From Candidatus Latescibacterota bacterium (lineage in GTDB: Bacteria > JAAXHH01 > JACQVL01): a stretch of DNA of 13,954 nt. Positions within the stretch are counted from its first letter, which is position 1. The number at the start of each line of letters is the position of its first letter. The notes below the pieces were generated by a model that did not search any database, was not told where the DNA came from, and saw only the letters and a program-made list of their open reading frames with translations. A program made the translations under genes and the position numbers. Below are positions 6,831 through 13,845 of this stretch, piece after piece. Location of the stretch: the NCBI GenBank assembly GCA_016209865.1, contig JACQVL010000079.1, positions 1-13,954 on the forward strand, read 5' to 3'.

Positions 6831-6917
6831 CGACCACCGACCACTGACCACCGACCACCGATTTTACTCGTCACTCGTCACTGTTTTTCTGACCACCGAT
6901 CACCGACCACCGACCAC
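6831..6917 (+). repeat. Heptamer repeats, consensus CGACCAC, two blocks of four upstream of selB
   Basis: Block one is 6831-6858 (CGACCAC twice, TGACCAC, CGACCAC). Block two is 6890-6917 (TGACCAC, CGATCAC, CGACCAC twice). Between them sit the inverted GTGACGA copies and a T5 run. The second block ends 14 bp before the selB ATG, where a ribosome binding site would be expected but is not evident. Confidence 0.9.
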
Positions 6918-6931
6918 TATCTTTCCCTTCC

Positions 6932-8851
6932 ATGCCTTCTCTCACCATCGGCACTGCGGGACACGTCGATCACGGCAAGAGCGCACTCGTCGAAGCGTTG
7001 ACGGGGACGCACCCCGACCGGCTGATCGAGGAGCAAGAACGGGGGATGACGATCGACCTGGGGTTCGCGTTCATGCCGCTCCGCGACGGGACGGAAGTCC
7101 CGATCATCGACGTGCCCGGCCATGAACGCTTCCTGAAGACGATGGTCGCCGGAGTCAGCGGGATTCATCTCGTCCTGTTCGTCGTGGCGGCGGATGAGGG
7201 CGTCATGCAGCAGACGGTCGAGCACTTGGGGACGGTGCGGCTGATGGGGATCGAGGACGGGATCATCGTCCTGACGAAGTGCGACTTAGTCGATGAGGAA
7301 TGGCTCCTGCTCGTCGAGGAAGACGTCCGGCGACTGGTCACAGGGACGTTCTTAGAGGCTGCGCCGGTGTGCCGGGTTTCATCGGTGACGGGAGAAGGCA
7401 TCCCGGAGTTGAAAGCGCAGGTCGCGCGGTCATTGGCGGCCGTGCGGCCCAGACAGGATACCGGGCTCTTCCGGCTGCCGATCGACCGGGCGTTCACGAT
7501 GAAAGGGTTCGGGACGATCGTCGCGGGGACGGTCACCTCCGGCAGTGTGGGTGTGGATGACCCGGTCGAACTGTTGCCCGCGCGGCTTCCGGTGCGCGTC
7601 CGCGGGCTGCAGACGCACAGCCGGCAGATCGACCGGGCGACGGCCGGCCAGCGGGCGGCGCTCAACTTAGCGAACGTGAAGGTCACGGAGGTGGAGCGCG
7701 GCCATGAGCTGAGTGTGCCGGGTTATCTCGTCCCGACCCTGATGCTCGACGCGCGCCTGCAGGTGCTCGACTCCCTCGACGCGCCCCTGACCAACCGGAC
7801 GCGCATCCGGCTGCACAAGGGGACGGCGGAGGTCATGGGACGGGTTCTCCTGCTCGACCGGGAGACACTGGAGCCGGGGGAGACCGGCTACGTCCAGTTC
7901 CGGCTGGAGGGACCGGTCGTGGCGGAGAGGTACGAACGGTTCATCATCCGGGGGTTCTCGTCGATGCGCCTGTTAGGCGGGGGCCAGGTCCTGGACGTGT
8001 ACCCGCAGAAACACCGGCGGTTCCGGGAGTCGGTCCTCGACTCCCTGCGGACGGTGGAGACGGCCGACCCGCCCGCGCTCGTCGAACAGGTGATGCGCGA
8101 ATCGTACGGGACGAACCGGGTCCGGTCGATCCATGGGATCGTGCAGGCGACCAACCTGACGAAGGAGGCGGTGGCCGGGATTGTCGAACGGTTCGTGACC
8201 GACGGCCGGTTCATCCGGTTTTCCGGTGGGACGGTCATCCATCGGGACTGGTCTGAGCGTCTGAGGACGGACATCCTCGACCAGCTTGGACGGCTGCACG
8301 CTGAGTTTCGGCTGAAAGAGACACTCTCGAAAGAATCCGTGAGAGCGCGACTGTCTTCCCCGATCGACGAGGCCGTGTACGACACAATGCTGCGCGACCT
8401 CGCACGGGATGGGCTGGTCGAACTGGTCGGGAGTGACGCGCGTCTCCCCGGTCATGTGGTGACACTGACGCCGCAGGAACAGCGTATCCGTGAGCGCATG
8501 GAAGGACTGCTGCTGGCGGATGGCGCCGTCATGGTCTCGATGACCGATCTGTTGAATAGCCTTCACGACGAGCGGCCGGAGCCGGTGAAAGCCGTCTTGG
8601 GGTATCTGCTCGATCAGGGCGTGGTGATCGACCTGGGCGAGCGGCTCCTGGTGCATCGGGACACGCTCGGCCGGATCAGGCAGGCGCTGATCGAGTATTT
8701 AGAGGCACACGGAACGGTGCGGGCGTCGGAGTTTAAGGATTATCTGAACATCTCTCGATCTCATGCGACCGTGCTGCTGGACTATTTCTGTGACCGCGGG
8801 CTGACGCACCGCGAGGCGGGAACGCACCGATTAGCGAACGTCGAGGCGTAA
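6932..8851 (+). CDS. selB: Selenocysteine-specific elongation factor SelB
   Basis: SelB is the GTPase that carries Sec-tRNA(Sec) to the ribosome at UGA codons marked by a SECIS hairpin. The 639 residues fit the family (about 600-650). The G domain shows GHVDHGKS (residues 10-17), the switch-I region RGMTIDLGF (38-45), DVPGHE (60-64 region), TKCD in place of NKxD (115-118) and SSVTGEGI for G5. EF-Tu-like beta-barrel domains follow (DRAFTMKGFGTIVAGTV, then a domain with ELLPARLPVRVRGLQTH). The last ~270 residues are the winged-helix units that bind SECIS, e.g. LKETLSKESVRARL and VRASEFKDYLNISRSHATVLLDYF. No clear Shine-Dalgarno precedes the ATG; the leader is made of heptamer repeats. tRNA-Sec follows 62 bp downstream, a functional pairing. 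selA and selD are not in the window. Confidence 0.96.
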   Translation: MPSLTIGTAGHVDHGKSALVEALTGTHPDRLIEEQERGMTIDLGFAFMPLRDGTEVPIIDVPGHERFLKTMVAGVSGIHLVLFVVAADEGVMQQTVEHLGTVRLMGIEDGIIVLTKCDLVDEEWLLLVEEDVRRLVTGTFLEAAPVCRVSSVTGEGIPELKAQVARSLAAVRPRQDTGLFRLPIDRAFTMKGFGTIVAGTVTSGSVGVDDPVELLPARLPVRVRGLQTHSRQIDRATAGQRAALNLANVKVTEVERGHELSVPGYLVPTLMLDARLQVLDSLDAPLTNRTRIRLHKGTAEVMGRVLLLDRETLEPGETGYVQFRLEGPVVAERYERFIIRGFSSMRLLGGGQVLDVYPQKHRRFRESVLDSLRTVETADPPALVEQVMRESYGTNRVRSIHGIVQATNLTKEAVAGIVERFVTDGRFIRFSGGTVIHRDWSERLRTDILDQLGRLHAEFRLKETLSKESVRARLSSPIDEAVYDTMLRDLARDGLVELVGSDARLPGHVVTLTPQEQRIRERMEGLLLADGAVMVSMTDLLNSLHDERPEPVKAVLGYLLDQGVVIDLGERLLVHRDTLGRIRQALIEYLEAHGTVRASEFKDYLNISRSHATVLLDYFCDRGLTHREAGTHRLANVEA

Positions 8852-8878
8852 ACTGACTGGCTGGTTTTCTTGTCTTAC

Positions 8879-8913
8879 CGACCACCGATCACCGACTACC
8901 GACTACCGATCAC
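8879..8913 (+). repeat. Heptamer repeat CGAYYAC (5 units) abutting selC
   Basis: CGACCAC, CGATCAC, CGACTAC, CGACTAC and CGATCAC run without interruption right up to the first G of the tRNA-Sec acceptor stem. It is the same family as the blocks upstream of selB, with more T/C variation. Confidence 0.9.
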
Positions 8914-8915
8914 GG

Positions 8916-9013
8916 GGGAGCGGCTGGGTCACTGGTGGACCTCCCGGACTTCAAATCCGACGGCGGGCCCTGACCAGGTCCGCGGTGGGTTCGATTCCCA
9001 CACGCTCCCCCCA
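8916..9013 (+). tRNA. selC: tRNA-Sec (anticodon TCA)
   Basis: The sequence folds as a bacterial selenocysteine tRNA, which reads UGA when delivered by SelB. It shows a long acceptor stem (GGGAGCG with CGCTCCC), a D arm (GGGTC/GACCT), anticodon loop CTTCAAA with anticodon TCA at 8951-8953, a 7-bp extra arm (GCGGGCC/GGTCCGC) and a T arm GTGGG-TTCGATT-CCCAC. Ends were set so that CCA (9011-9013) is encoded and the helix matches the 8+5 design. The eighth acceptor pair is then G-A and the discriminator C instead of the usual G. A start at 8914 adds two more G-C pairs but leaves no encoded CCA. It follows selB by about 62 bp and probably shares its transcript. Confidence 0.93.
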
Positions 9014-9070
9014 AGGAAAAAAGGGCGAAAAGGGGAAATGGCGAAAAGGAAAATCATGCTATGACTTTCC

Positions 9071-10339
9071 TCAGGGCCGAATCGCCATCGGCTGGAGCTT
9101 GAGGTAGGTCAGGGATCGCCAGAGCCATTCCGCCGGCCCATACCGGAAACGCTTCACCCACCACCGGCTGACCAGAAGCTGAAGCATCCAGATCCCCACG
9201 GTTAACGCCAACCCCACCGCCGGCCCGACGGTTCCATACAACCCGAAGCCATAAGAATAAAAGATCGTCGTGCAGATCAGCGACTGGGTCAAATAGTTGC
9301 TCAGGGCCAGGCGTCCGACGGCCGCTAAGGGCGCGAATCGTTTGCTCCCCCGTTCCCGGTGGACGAGCAGGATGAGGGCGAAGACGTAGAAGCCGCTCAA
9401 GGCGGGCGCGCCCGCCGCAAACGCCGCCGCTCTCAGGATGCCCATCGCGGACGGCCTCGTGGGATGCGACAGGACATCGCTGATGAGGAACAGTGTGTTC
9501 GCGGCGACCCCGATGACAAGGCTCCACCACATGAGGGATCGAATACGGGAGAGGGCTGTCGGGAGGGCCTGCATCCACCCACGACGCCCCACGAAGAACC
9601 CGAACAAGAACGAGGCAAAGATATGTGGGCCGTTGCCGGTGAAGATGTAGCGGAGGATGACGAACTGGAAATCCTCGATGCGTTGCGCCATGATGTCAGC
9701 GAACGTCCCATGCGCGTAGACACGGAATGATTGCTCCGTCAGGGCCTGATAGCGGGCCGCGCTTGCTACGAAATTCCGCTCGACCTGGGCGGCGGATTCC
9801 GGCGTCAGCGTGGAGAGCTCGATGAGGCCCGATAAGGCGGCGTTGATGAGAATGGGCAGGACGAGGAAAAACACGCACCATCGGAGCAGGGATCGATCCG
9901 ATCGGCGACGAAAGAGCAGCAACAGGAACCCTAAGAGCGCATAAGCCGTGAGGATATCCCCGACCCAGAGGAGAAACGTGTGGGCGAGGCCGATCAGCAG
10001 CAGCACGCAGAAGCGTCGGACGTACAGCGGCACGAACGGCACGCTCCGAGCGTTCGCGCGCGTCATCTGAAGGGCGAAACCCAGCCCGAACAGGAAGGAG
10101 AAGAGGGTATAGAATTTCCCCAGCGCTGCAAACGTAATCACCGCTTCGACCACCCGGTCTGCGGTTCCGGTCCACCGTTCAACCCCGGAAGCGCCGGTGT
10201 AGAACGGGGTGTTAAAATACTCCATATTGACCACGAGGATGCCCAGCACGGCGAAGCCGCGCAGGATGTCGAGCACGACGATCCGCTCGCTGTCGGGCGT
10301 GGGCGTCAGGGCTGCGGAAGAAGGGGAGGCATCCGGCAT
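9071..10339 (-). CDS. DUF418 (YeiB-like) multi-spanning membrane protein
   Basis: The 422-residue inner-membrane protein begins, after a polar head, with RIVVLDILRGFAVLGILVVN (about residues 19-38), the family's signature first helix, and has roughly ten hydrophobic segments. The C-terminal DUF418 region contains LSNYLTQSL and ends with the hallmark GPAEWLWRSLTY then LQPM. The biochemical role of YeiB/DUF418 proteins is not established; relation to acyltransferase-like membrane families has been suggested from fold similarity. The start at 10339 is the first ATG before the signature and has only a weak upstream purine stretch (AAGTAAG). The gene is convergent with selB-selC (57 bp from the tRNA end) and divergent from the abiE pair, so it appears to be a single transcription unit. 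Confidence 0.88.
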   Translation of the reverse strand: MPDASPSSAALTPTPDSERIVVLDILRGFAVLGILVVNMEYFNTPFYTGASGVERWTGTADRVVEAVITFAALGKFYTLFSFLFGLGFALQMTRANARSVPFVPLYVRRFCVLLLIGLAHTFLLWVGDILTAYALLGFLLLLFRRRSDRSLLRWCVFFLVLPILINAALSGLIELSTLTPESAAQVERNFVASAARYQALTEQSFRVYAHGTFADIMAQRIEDFQFVILRYIFTGNGPHIFASFLFGFFVGRRGWMQALPTALSRIRSLMWWSLVIGVAANTLFLISDVLSHPTRPSAMGILRAAAFAAGAPALSGFYVFALILLVHRERGSKRFAPLAAVGRLALSNYLTQSLICTTIFYSYGFGLYGTVGPAVGLALTVGIWMLQLLVSRWWVKRFRYGPAEWLWRSLTYLKLQPMAIRP

Positions 10340-10430
10340 CGGGGCTTACTTCGCGGCTATCGGGAATGGAACGCTCTCGCGTGCATGATATCGGTGAAGG
10401 GAAGGCTGTACTCAGGGAGTTGACCTTGAA

Positions 10431-10457
10431 AATATAGGACGCGCAGGAAGATGGCAA
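10431..10457 (-). promoter_or_regulatory. Possible promoter of the DUF418 gene
   Basis: On the reverse strand TTGCCA (10452-10457) and TATATT (10431-10436) are 15 bases apart, about 90 bp before the ATG. The hexamers are good but the spacing is short, so this is tentative. Confidence 0.3.
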
Positions 10458-10522
10458 CGTTTTTTTGGGCAGGAGATCGTAGAAGCGTTGGAGGTTTAGA
10501 ATATCCTCATTGCCTTTGATTT

Positions 10523-10717
10523 GCCACTTTCTTTAGAAGAAAGTGGCGCAAAGAATCGCGCGGGGCCGGGCTTCTGCAAAGGTTTCGCATCGCTGTGCCG
10601 CTGGGCAACTCCCCTTCCCGCCCCCCTGCGCGGGCGGCTGCGAACCCCCGGCAGCCGCCTATGCCCGCCCCTTCGTGCCTCCTCGTTGCCGCTATCCGCT
10701 CTGGCCCCGCGCAGGGG
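10523..10717 (+). repeat. GC-rich palindromic intergenic element
   Basis: The gap 10340-10813 holds no convincing gene. It contains a perfect 11-bp stem at 10523-10533/10537-10547 with a TAG loop (core CCACTTTCTT/AAGAAAGTGG), and a 9-bp stem GGCGGCTGC/GCAGCCGCC at 10633-10641/10651-10659. A 12-bp pair, CCCCTGCGCGGG (10623-10634) and CCCGCGCAGGGG (10706-10717), encloses that second stem apart from a 2-base overlap. The core is very GC-rich between AT-rich flanks. Short open frames here are rich in Arg, Pro and Leu and look like noise. The palindrome head with a GC-rich body resembles dispersed intergenic repeats of many genomes, but identity with a known family is not shown. A non-coding RNA is the alternative. 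Confidence 0.6.
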
Positions 10718-10760
10718 AAAAAGATGCCCACGACGGATGCGGGAGCCTTATAAACCTGGC

Positions 10761-10796
10761 TTGACTTCTGTGAAGAGGTGTTATATTTTGTATAAA
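10761..10796 (+). promoter_or_regulatory. Promoter and possible operator of the abiE pair
   Basis: TTGACT (10761-10766) is followed after 15 bases by TATATT (10782-10787), with TATAAA at 10791-10796 as another -10. Two small inverted repeats overlap it: CTTC-TGT-GAAG (10765-10775) and TTATA-TTTTG-TATAA (10781-10795). AbiEi antitoxins are known to repress their own promoter by binding inverted repeats, so these are candidate operators. Confidence 0.4.
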
Positions 10797-10813
10797 AAAG
10801 GTAGGCTGGTTAG

Positions 10814-11623
10814 ATGACAAATAACCCTCAAAATATAATACGCGACTCTTTAGGGAAGATGGAGGCGCGGTTTCTCGCAATGATCGGGCCGCGCCTTATA
10901 TTCTCTATCGATGATGCGCGTCAGGTTTTAGGACACCGAGCGGATGATCCTACCCGTCAGTTTTTGGAGAGACTTCAACGCAAAGGGTGGATCCAACGAA
11001 TCACGCGCGGTCGATTTGCCGTCATTCCTCTTTCTGCTGGTGAGGCACGGACTCCTCAACTTCATGAATTTCTGGTCGCGATGGAACTCGTGACCCCTGC
11101 CGCGATTGCCTACTGGTCTGCTCTGAACTATCATGGAATGACGGAACAGCTTCCACGGACAGTCTTTATCGCCACGAATCATCCTGTGCGCCGTTCTGTG
11201 TTGAAAGCTTTGGGCATGACCTTTCAGGTCGTGTCGTTGCGACCGGCACGGTTTTTTGGGACCACCAAGGCGTGGATTGATGAACATCCGTTCTGGATTA
11301 CAGATCGAGAAAAGACGGTCATCGACGGCCTTGACCTCCCGCAATACGTTGGTGGGGTTGGAGAGATCATGAAAGCATTGGGCCTGGTGTGGAAGGAGTT
11401 GGATGAAAAGAAGCTCTGGCACTATGCCGCAGGGATTGGGAATTCTGCGGCAGCCAAACGGTTGGGATTCTTAATGGAGACGTTGGGACTGGGTAGGCCA
11501 GAGGCTTTACGGAAGGCAGTGCCGCTTGCTCCTGGATTTTCATCACTGGATCCTACATTCCCACGTCAGGGAACCTACAATCGCCGATGGGGACTCCTGA
11601 TCAATGTTGAGGTGGGTCAGTGA
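10814..11623 (+). CDS. abiEi: AbiEi-type antitoxin (type IV toxin-antitoxin)
   Basis: The 269-residue protein has an N-terminal winged-helix region (about residues 17-75: FSIDDARQVLG, FLERLQRKGWIQRITRGRFAVIP) and the conserved continuation ELVTPAAIAYWSALNYHGMTEQ, then FWITDREKTVIDGLDLPQYVGG. Both are characteristic of AbiEi antitoxins. In studied systems the winged helix represses the operon, and the C-terminal domain counters the toxin without forming a stable complex, which defines type IV. The gene overlaps abiEii by four bases (GTGA), the usual coupling of this operon. A weak purine stretch (AAAAAAGG) lies about a dozen bases before the ATG. GC content is visibly below that of selB or tatC, suggesting acquisition by transfer. 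The ORF is intact. Confidence 0.88.
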   Translation: MTNNPQNIIRDSLGKMEARFLAMIGPRLIFSIDDARQVLGHRADDPTRQFLERLQRKGWIQRITRGRFAVIPLSAGEARTPQLHEFLVAMELVTPAAIAYWSALNYHGMTEQLPRTVFIATNHPVRRSVLKALGMTFQVVSLRPARFFGTTKAWIDEHPFWITDREKTVIDGLDLPQYVGGVGEIMKALGLVWKELDEKKLWHYAAGIGNSAAAKRLGFLMETLGLGRPEALRKAVPLAPGFSSLDPTFPRQGTYNRRWGLLINVEVGQ

Positions 11624-12408
11624 TCACAAGAGCGGAGTTGCATCGCCTGGCAGCGGCCGAAGGCCTTCGCTTTGATCAAGTTGAAAAGGACTACATTATT
11701 CTCTGGCTCTTGTATGGCTTATCGCGCCCAGAGCTTGGACTCAAGGGATGGGTGTTCAAAGGTGGAACGTGTTTGCGACACTGTTATTATCCGGGATATC
11801 GTTTCTCCGAAGATATTGATTTTAGCTGCACACCAGAGAGCGGAGGTCTGAAGACTGTAAGGGCATCACTGGATCGAGCGGCCATCTGGGTACAGGAAAC
11901 GTCGGGGATTCGCATGAGAACGAAAGTAAGTCATACCATCCCTGGCGATTTTCAGACGGAAATCCTTGTGGAATACAACAGAGGGCACTCACGAATGCGG
12001 GGGTTGCCCTGTATCAAGGTTCATGCGACGTTCGATGAACCACTCTTGACCGCAGCCGTCGTTCGTCCGGTAAGACCTCGGTACTCGGACCTCCCAGAGT
12101 TTGAGATCCTCACATACAGCAAGAAGGAGATCGTCGTAGAAAAGATGCGAGCGCTCCTTCAACAACAGCAAAAATGGCCGCGCCCGCGTGATCTCTACGA
12201 TCTCTGGTTCATCCTGTGCCGGTCAGGAACACATTTTACATCAGAGGAGATCAGACCCCTGTTTGTTGAGAAATGCCGAGTCCGTCAGATTCAACCCGAC
12301 GTCGAGCGATTGACCTCGGAACACCTCCGAGAGTGGAACAGAAGGGTATGGGAAAAGCTGCTGGGACCGCTGATGAGTGCTGTGCCAGATTTCGAAGTCG
12401 TATGGTAG
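11620..12408 (+). CDS. abiEii: AbiEii-type nucleotidyltransferase toxin
   Basis: The 262-residue protein belongs to the AbiEii/AbiGii family of DNA polymerase beta-like nucleotidyltransferases, toxins that cause abortive infection; studied relatives modify tRNA acceptor ends. Motif I is FKGGTCLRHCYYPGYRFSEDIDF: GGT at residues 48-50 and metal-binding Asp65 and Asp67. The third region (YSKKEIVVEKMRAL, about 166-180, then RPRDLYDLWFIL) is also present, so the catalytic site appears complete. It starts at GTG 11620, overlapping the abiEi stop. It is followed by a strong terminator at 12522-12550, so abiEi-abiEii form a self-contained two-gene unit. Confidence 0.9.
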   Translation: MITRAELHRLAAAEGLRFDQVEKDYIILWLLYGLSRPELGLKGWVFKGGTCLRHCYYPGYRFSEDIDFSCTPESGGLKTVRASLDRAAIWVQETSGIRMRTKVSHTIPGDFQTEILVEYNRGHSRMRGLPCIKVHATFDEPLLTAAVVRPVRPRYSDLPEFEILTYSKKEIVVEKMRALLQQQQKWPRPRDLYDLWFILCRSGTHFTSEEIRPLFVEKCRVRQIQPDVERLTSEHLREWNRRVWEKLLGPLMSAVPDFEVVW

Positions 12409-12521
12409 GAGTGGATCGCCGCGTGCAGTGAGATGTTCGGATCATAACTGTGAGGCTTTCACACTGAGTATTTTCGATGAGTCCTTGCTGTCTCTCATAT
12501 CGCATTGATCTCGGATGGAAG
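12409..12521 (+). other. Intergenic stretch after abiEii
   Basis: I see no gene here. A short inverted repeat TGTGA-GGCTT-TCACA lies about 12450-12465. The 92 bp from 12551 to 12642, between the terminator and the end of the hsdR remnant, also hold nothing recognisable. Confidence 0.5.
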
Positions 12522-12550
12522 GGCGACTTTGGTGGTCGCCTTTATTTTTT
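12522..12550 (+). terminator. Rho-independent terminator of the abiE operon
   Basis: Stem GGCGAC (12522-12527) and GTCGCC (12535-12540) enclose a 7-base loop and are followed at once by TTTATTTTTT. The T run is only on the plus strand, so it serves abiEi-abiEii and not the facing hsdR remnant. Confidence 0.88.
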
Positions 12551-12642
12551 GTCCAGTCAGTCCACCCTGGGGTGAACTCTCGCTGTCTTTGGGGTTGACG
12601 AAATGAGTGATTTCCCGATTCGCATTCGCGTCCCGCAAGGGT

Positions 12643-13845
12643 CTACGCCGCCAGAAGATCGTGGCCGCTTGCGCTACGCTGCCAGACGTAATCGTAGACA
12701 CGCTCCGCGATGCTGTGTGTCTCCTCTTCCGTGAAAGGCGGACGCGGAAGCTCACGCCACAGGTTGTCGAGTATGAAAATCCTCACCTCTGCCTGGGTGG
12801 TCGAGTTTTGTATCCAGTCGTGTATGGGCCGTAATAGCTCGCCCAGCAGTTTCTCCAGCAGCGCGACCTGATCGGGGTCGAGCTCGGCGCGCTCGATGGC
12901 GTCGGCGATCCGGTCGTTCAGGTCGAGCCGTGCGATCCCCAGCTTCTCGCCCCGGTTTTCGTAGACCAGCTTGACCGTGGACTGGTCCTCCTCCGAGCGC
13001 TTGAAGTCGTAGCGCGAGATGTAGTCGCCGAAGATGCGACGGGTCAGCTCGTCGTGCTTGAAGAGGGGCGTGCCCGTGAACCCGATGAACGAGGCGTTGG
13101 GCAGCGCCAGGCGCATGTTGCGCGCGAACTTGCCCGCCTGGGTCCGATGTGCCTCATCCGAAATGACGATGATGTCGTCACGCTCGCTATAAGGCTCGGT
13201 CACCGGCTGGTTGAACTTGTGGATCAGGCTGAAGACGTAACGGTGATTCCCACGCAGGATTTCCTGCAGCTCCTTGCCCGAGCTGGCGCGCGGGGTCTTC
13301 TCGTCGGTTACGCCGCAGCCGATGAAGGTCCGCTAGATCTGGTCGTCCAGGTCCTCGCGGTCGGTCATCACGAGGAAGGTGAAGTTCCCGGGCACGACCC
13401 GACGCACCTTCTCGGCAAAGAACGCCATCGAGTAGGACTTGCCGCTGCCCTGCGTGTGCCAGAACACGCCCAACCGCCCCAGATCGTCATGCGCCCGCTT
13501 CACCAGCGGCAATAGCTCGTCATGATCTGCGGTGTCGGTTATCACCGGCGGCGCCGAGATTTGGGTTGACAACTGGTCGGCGGCCTTGCCCAGGGCTGGC
13601 CTCGGCACCCGGTATTCGATCAGGCGCTCGCCTGAGGGGAACTGGCGCTTCAAGTCCTCCTGCCGCAGGACGGACGCGACTGTGTTATTCACCCCGAGCA
13701 CCTGATGGTTGCGCGCCACGATCTTGCGCGTGCCGCCGGCCCGGCTGTCATCGAACAGGATGAAGTTCTCGACGAGGTCGAACAGTCGCTCCTTGGCCAG
13801 CATCCCGTCCAGGAGCGCCTCGGCATCTACCCGCCCCTTGTCGGT
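12643..13845 (-). pseudogene. hsdR: Type I restriction enzyme R subunit (HsdR) remnant
   Basis: HsdR is the ATP-driven translocase and nuclease of type I restriction. One continuous reading phase encodes [13 protein letters not shown], then Walker A in GVFWHTQGSGKSYSMAFF, motif II ISDEAHRTQAGKF and motif III FIGFTGTPLF, so the first RecA domain is recognisable. Three defects kill it. The N-terminal nuclease domain is missing, the frame beginning near an hsdS fragment at about 13845. An in-frame TAG (13333-13335) replaces what should be a Tyr codon in DLDDQI-x-RTFIG, splitting the frame into 13333-13803 and 12643-13203. After LDPDQVALLEKLLG (about 12850) the sequence jumps to C-terminal-type sequence (RPIHDWIQN, RVYDYVWQRS), omitting the second RecA domain. 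The natural C-terminus and stop remain. Full HsdR proteins are about 1000 residues. Confidence 0.85.

Noticed and set aside
6831-6917. CRISPR-like array
   Set aside because: Units are 7 bp with no spacers; this is a tandem repeat and not a CRISPR.
10521-10817. Plus-strand open frame of 98 codons in the GC-rich element
   Set aside because: It starts in the palindrome, has Arg/Pro/Leu-rich composition and no start signal; it reads like translated repeat DNA.
12450-12465. CRP-like operator TGTGA-N5-TCACA
   Set aside because: The spacer is five and not six bases, and it lies downstream of abiEii with no gene to control on either side.
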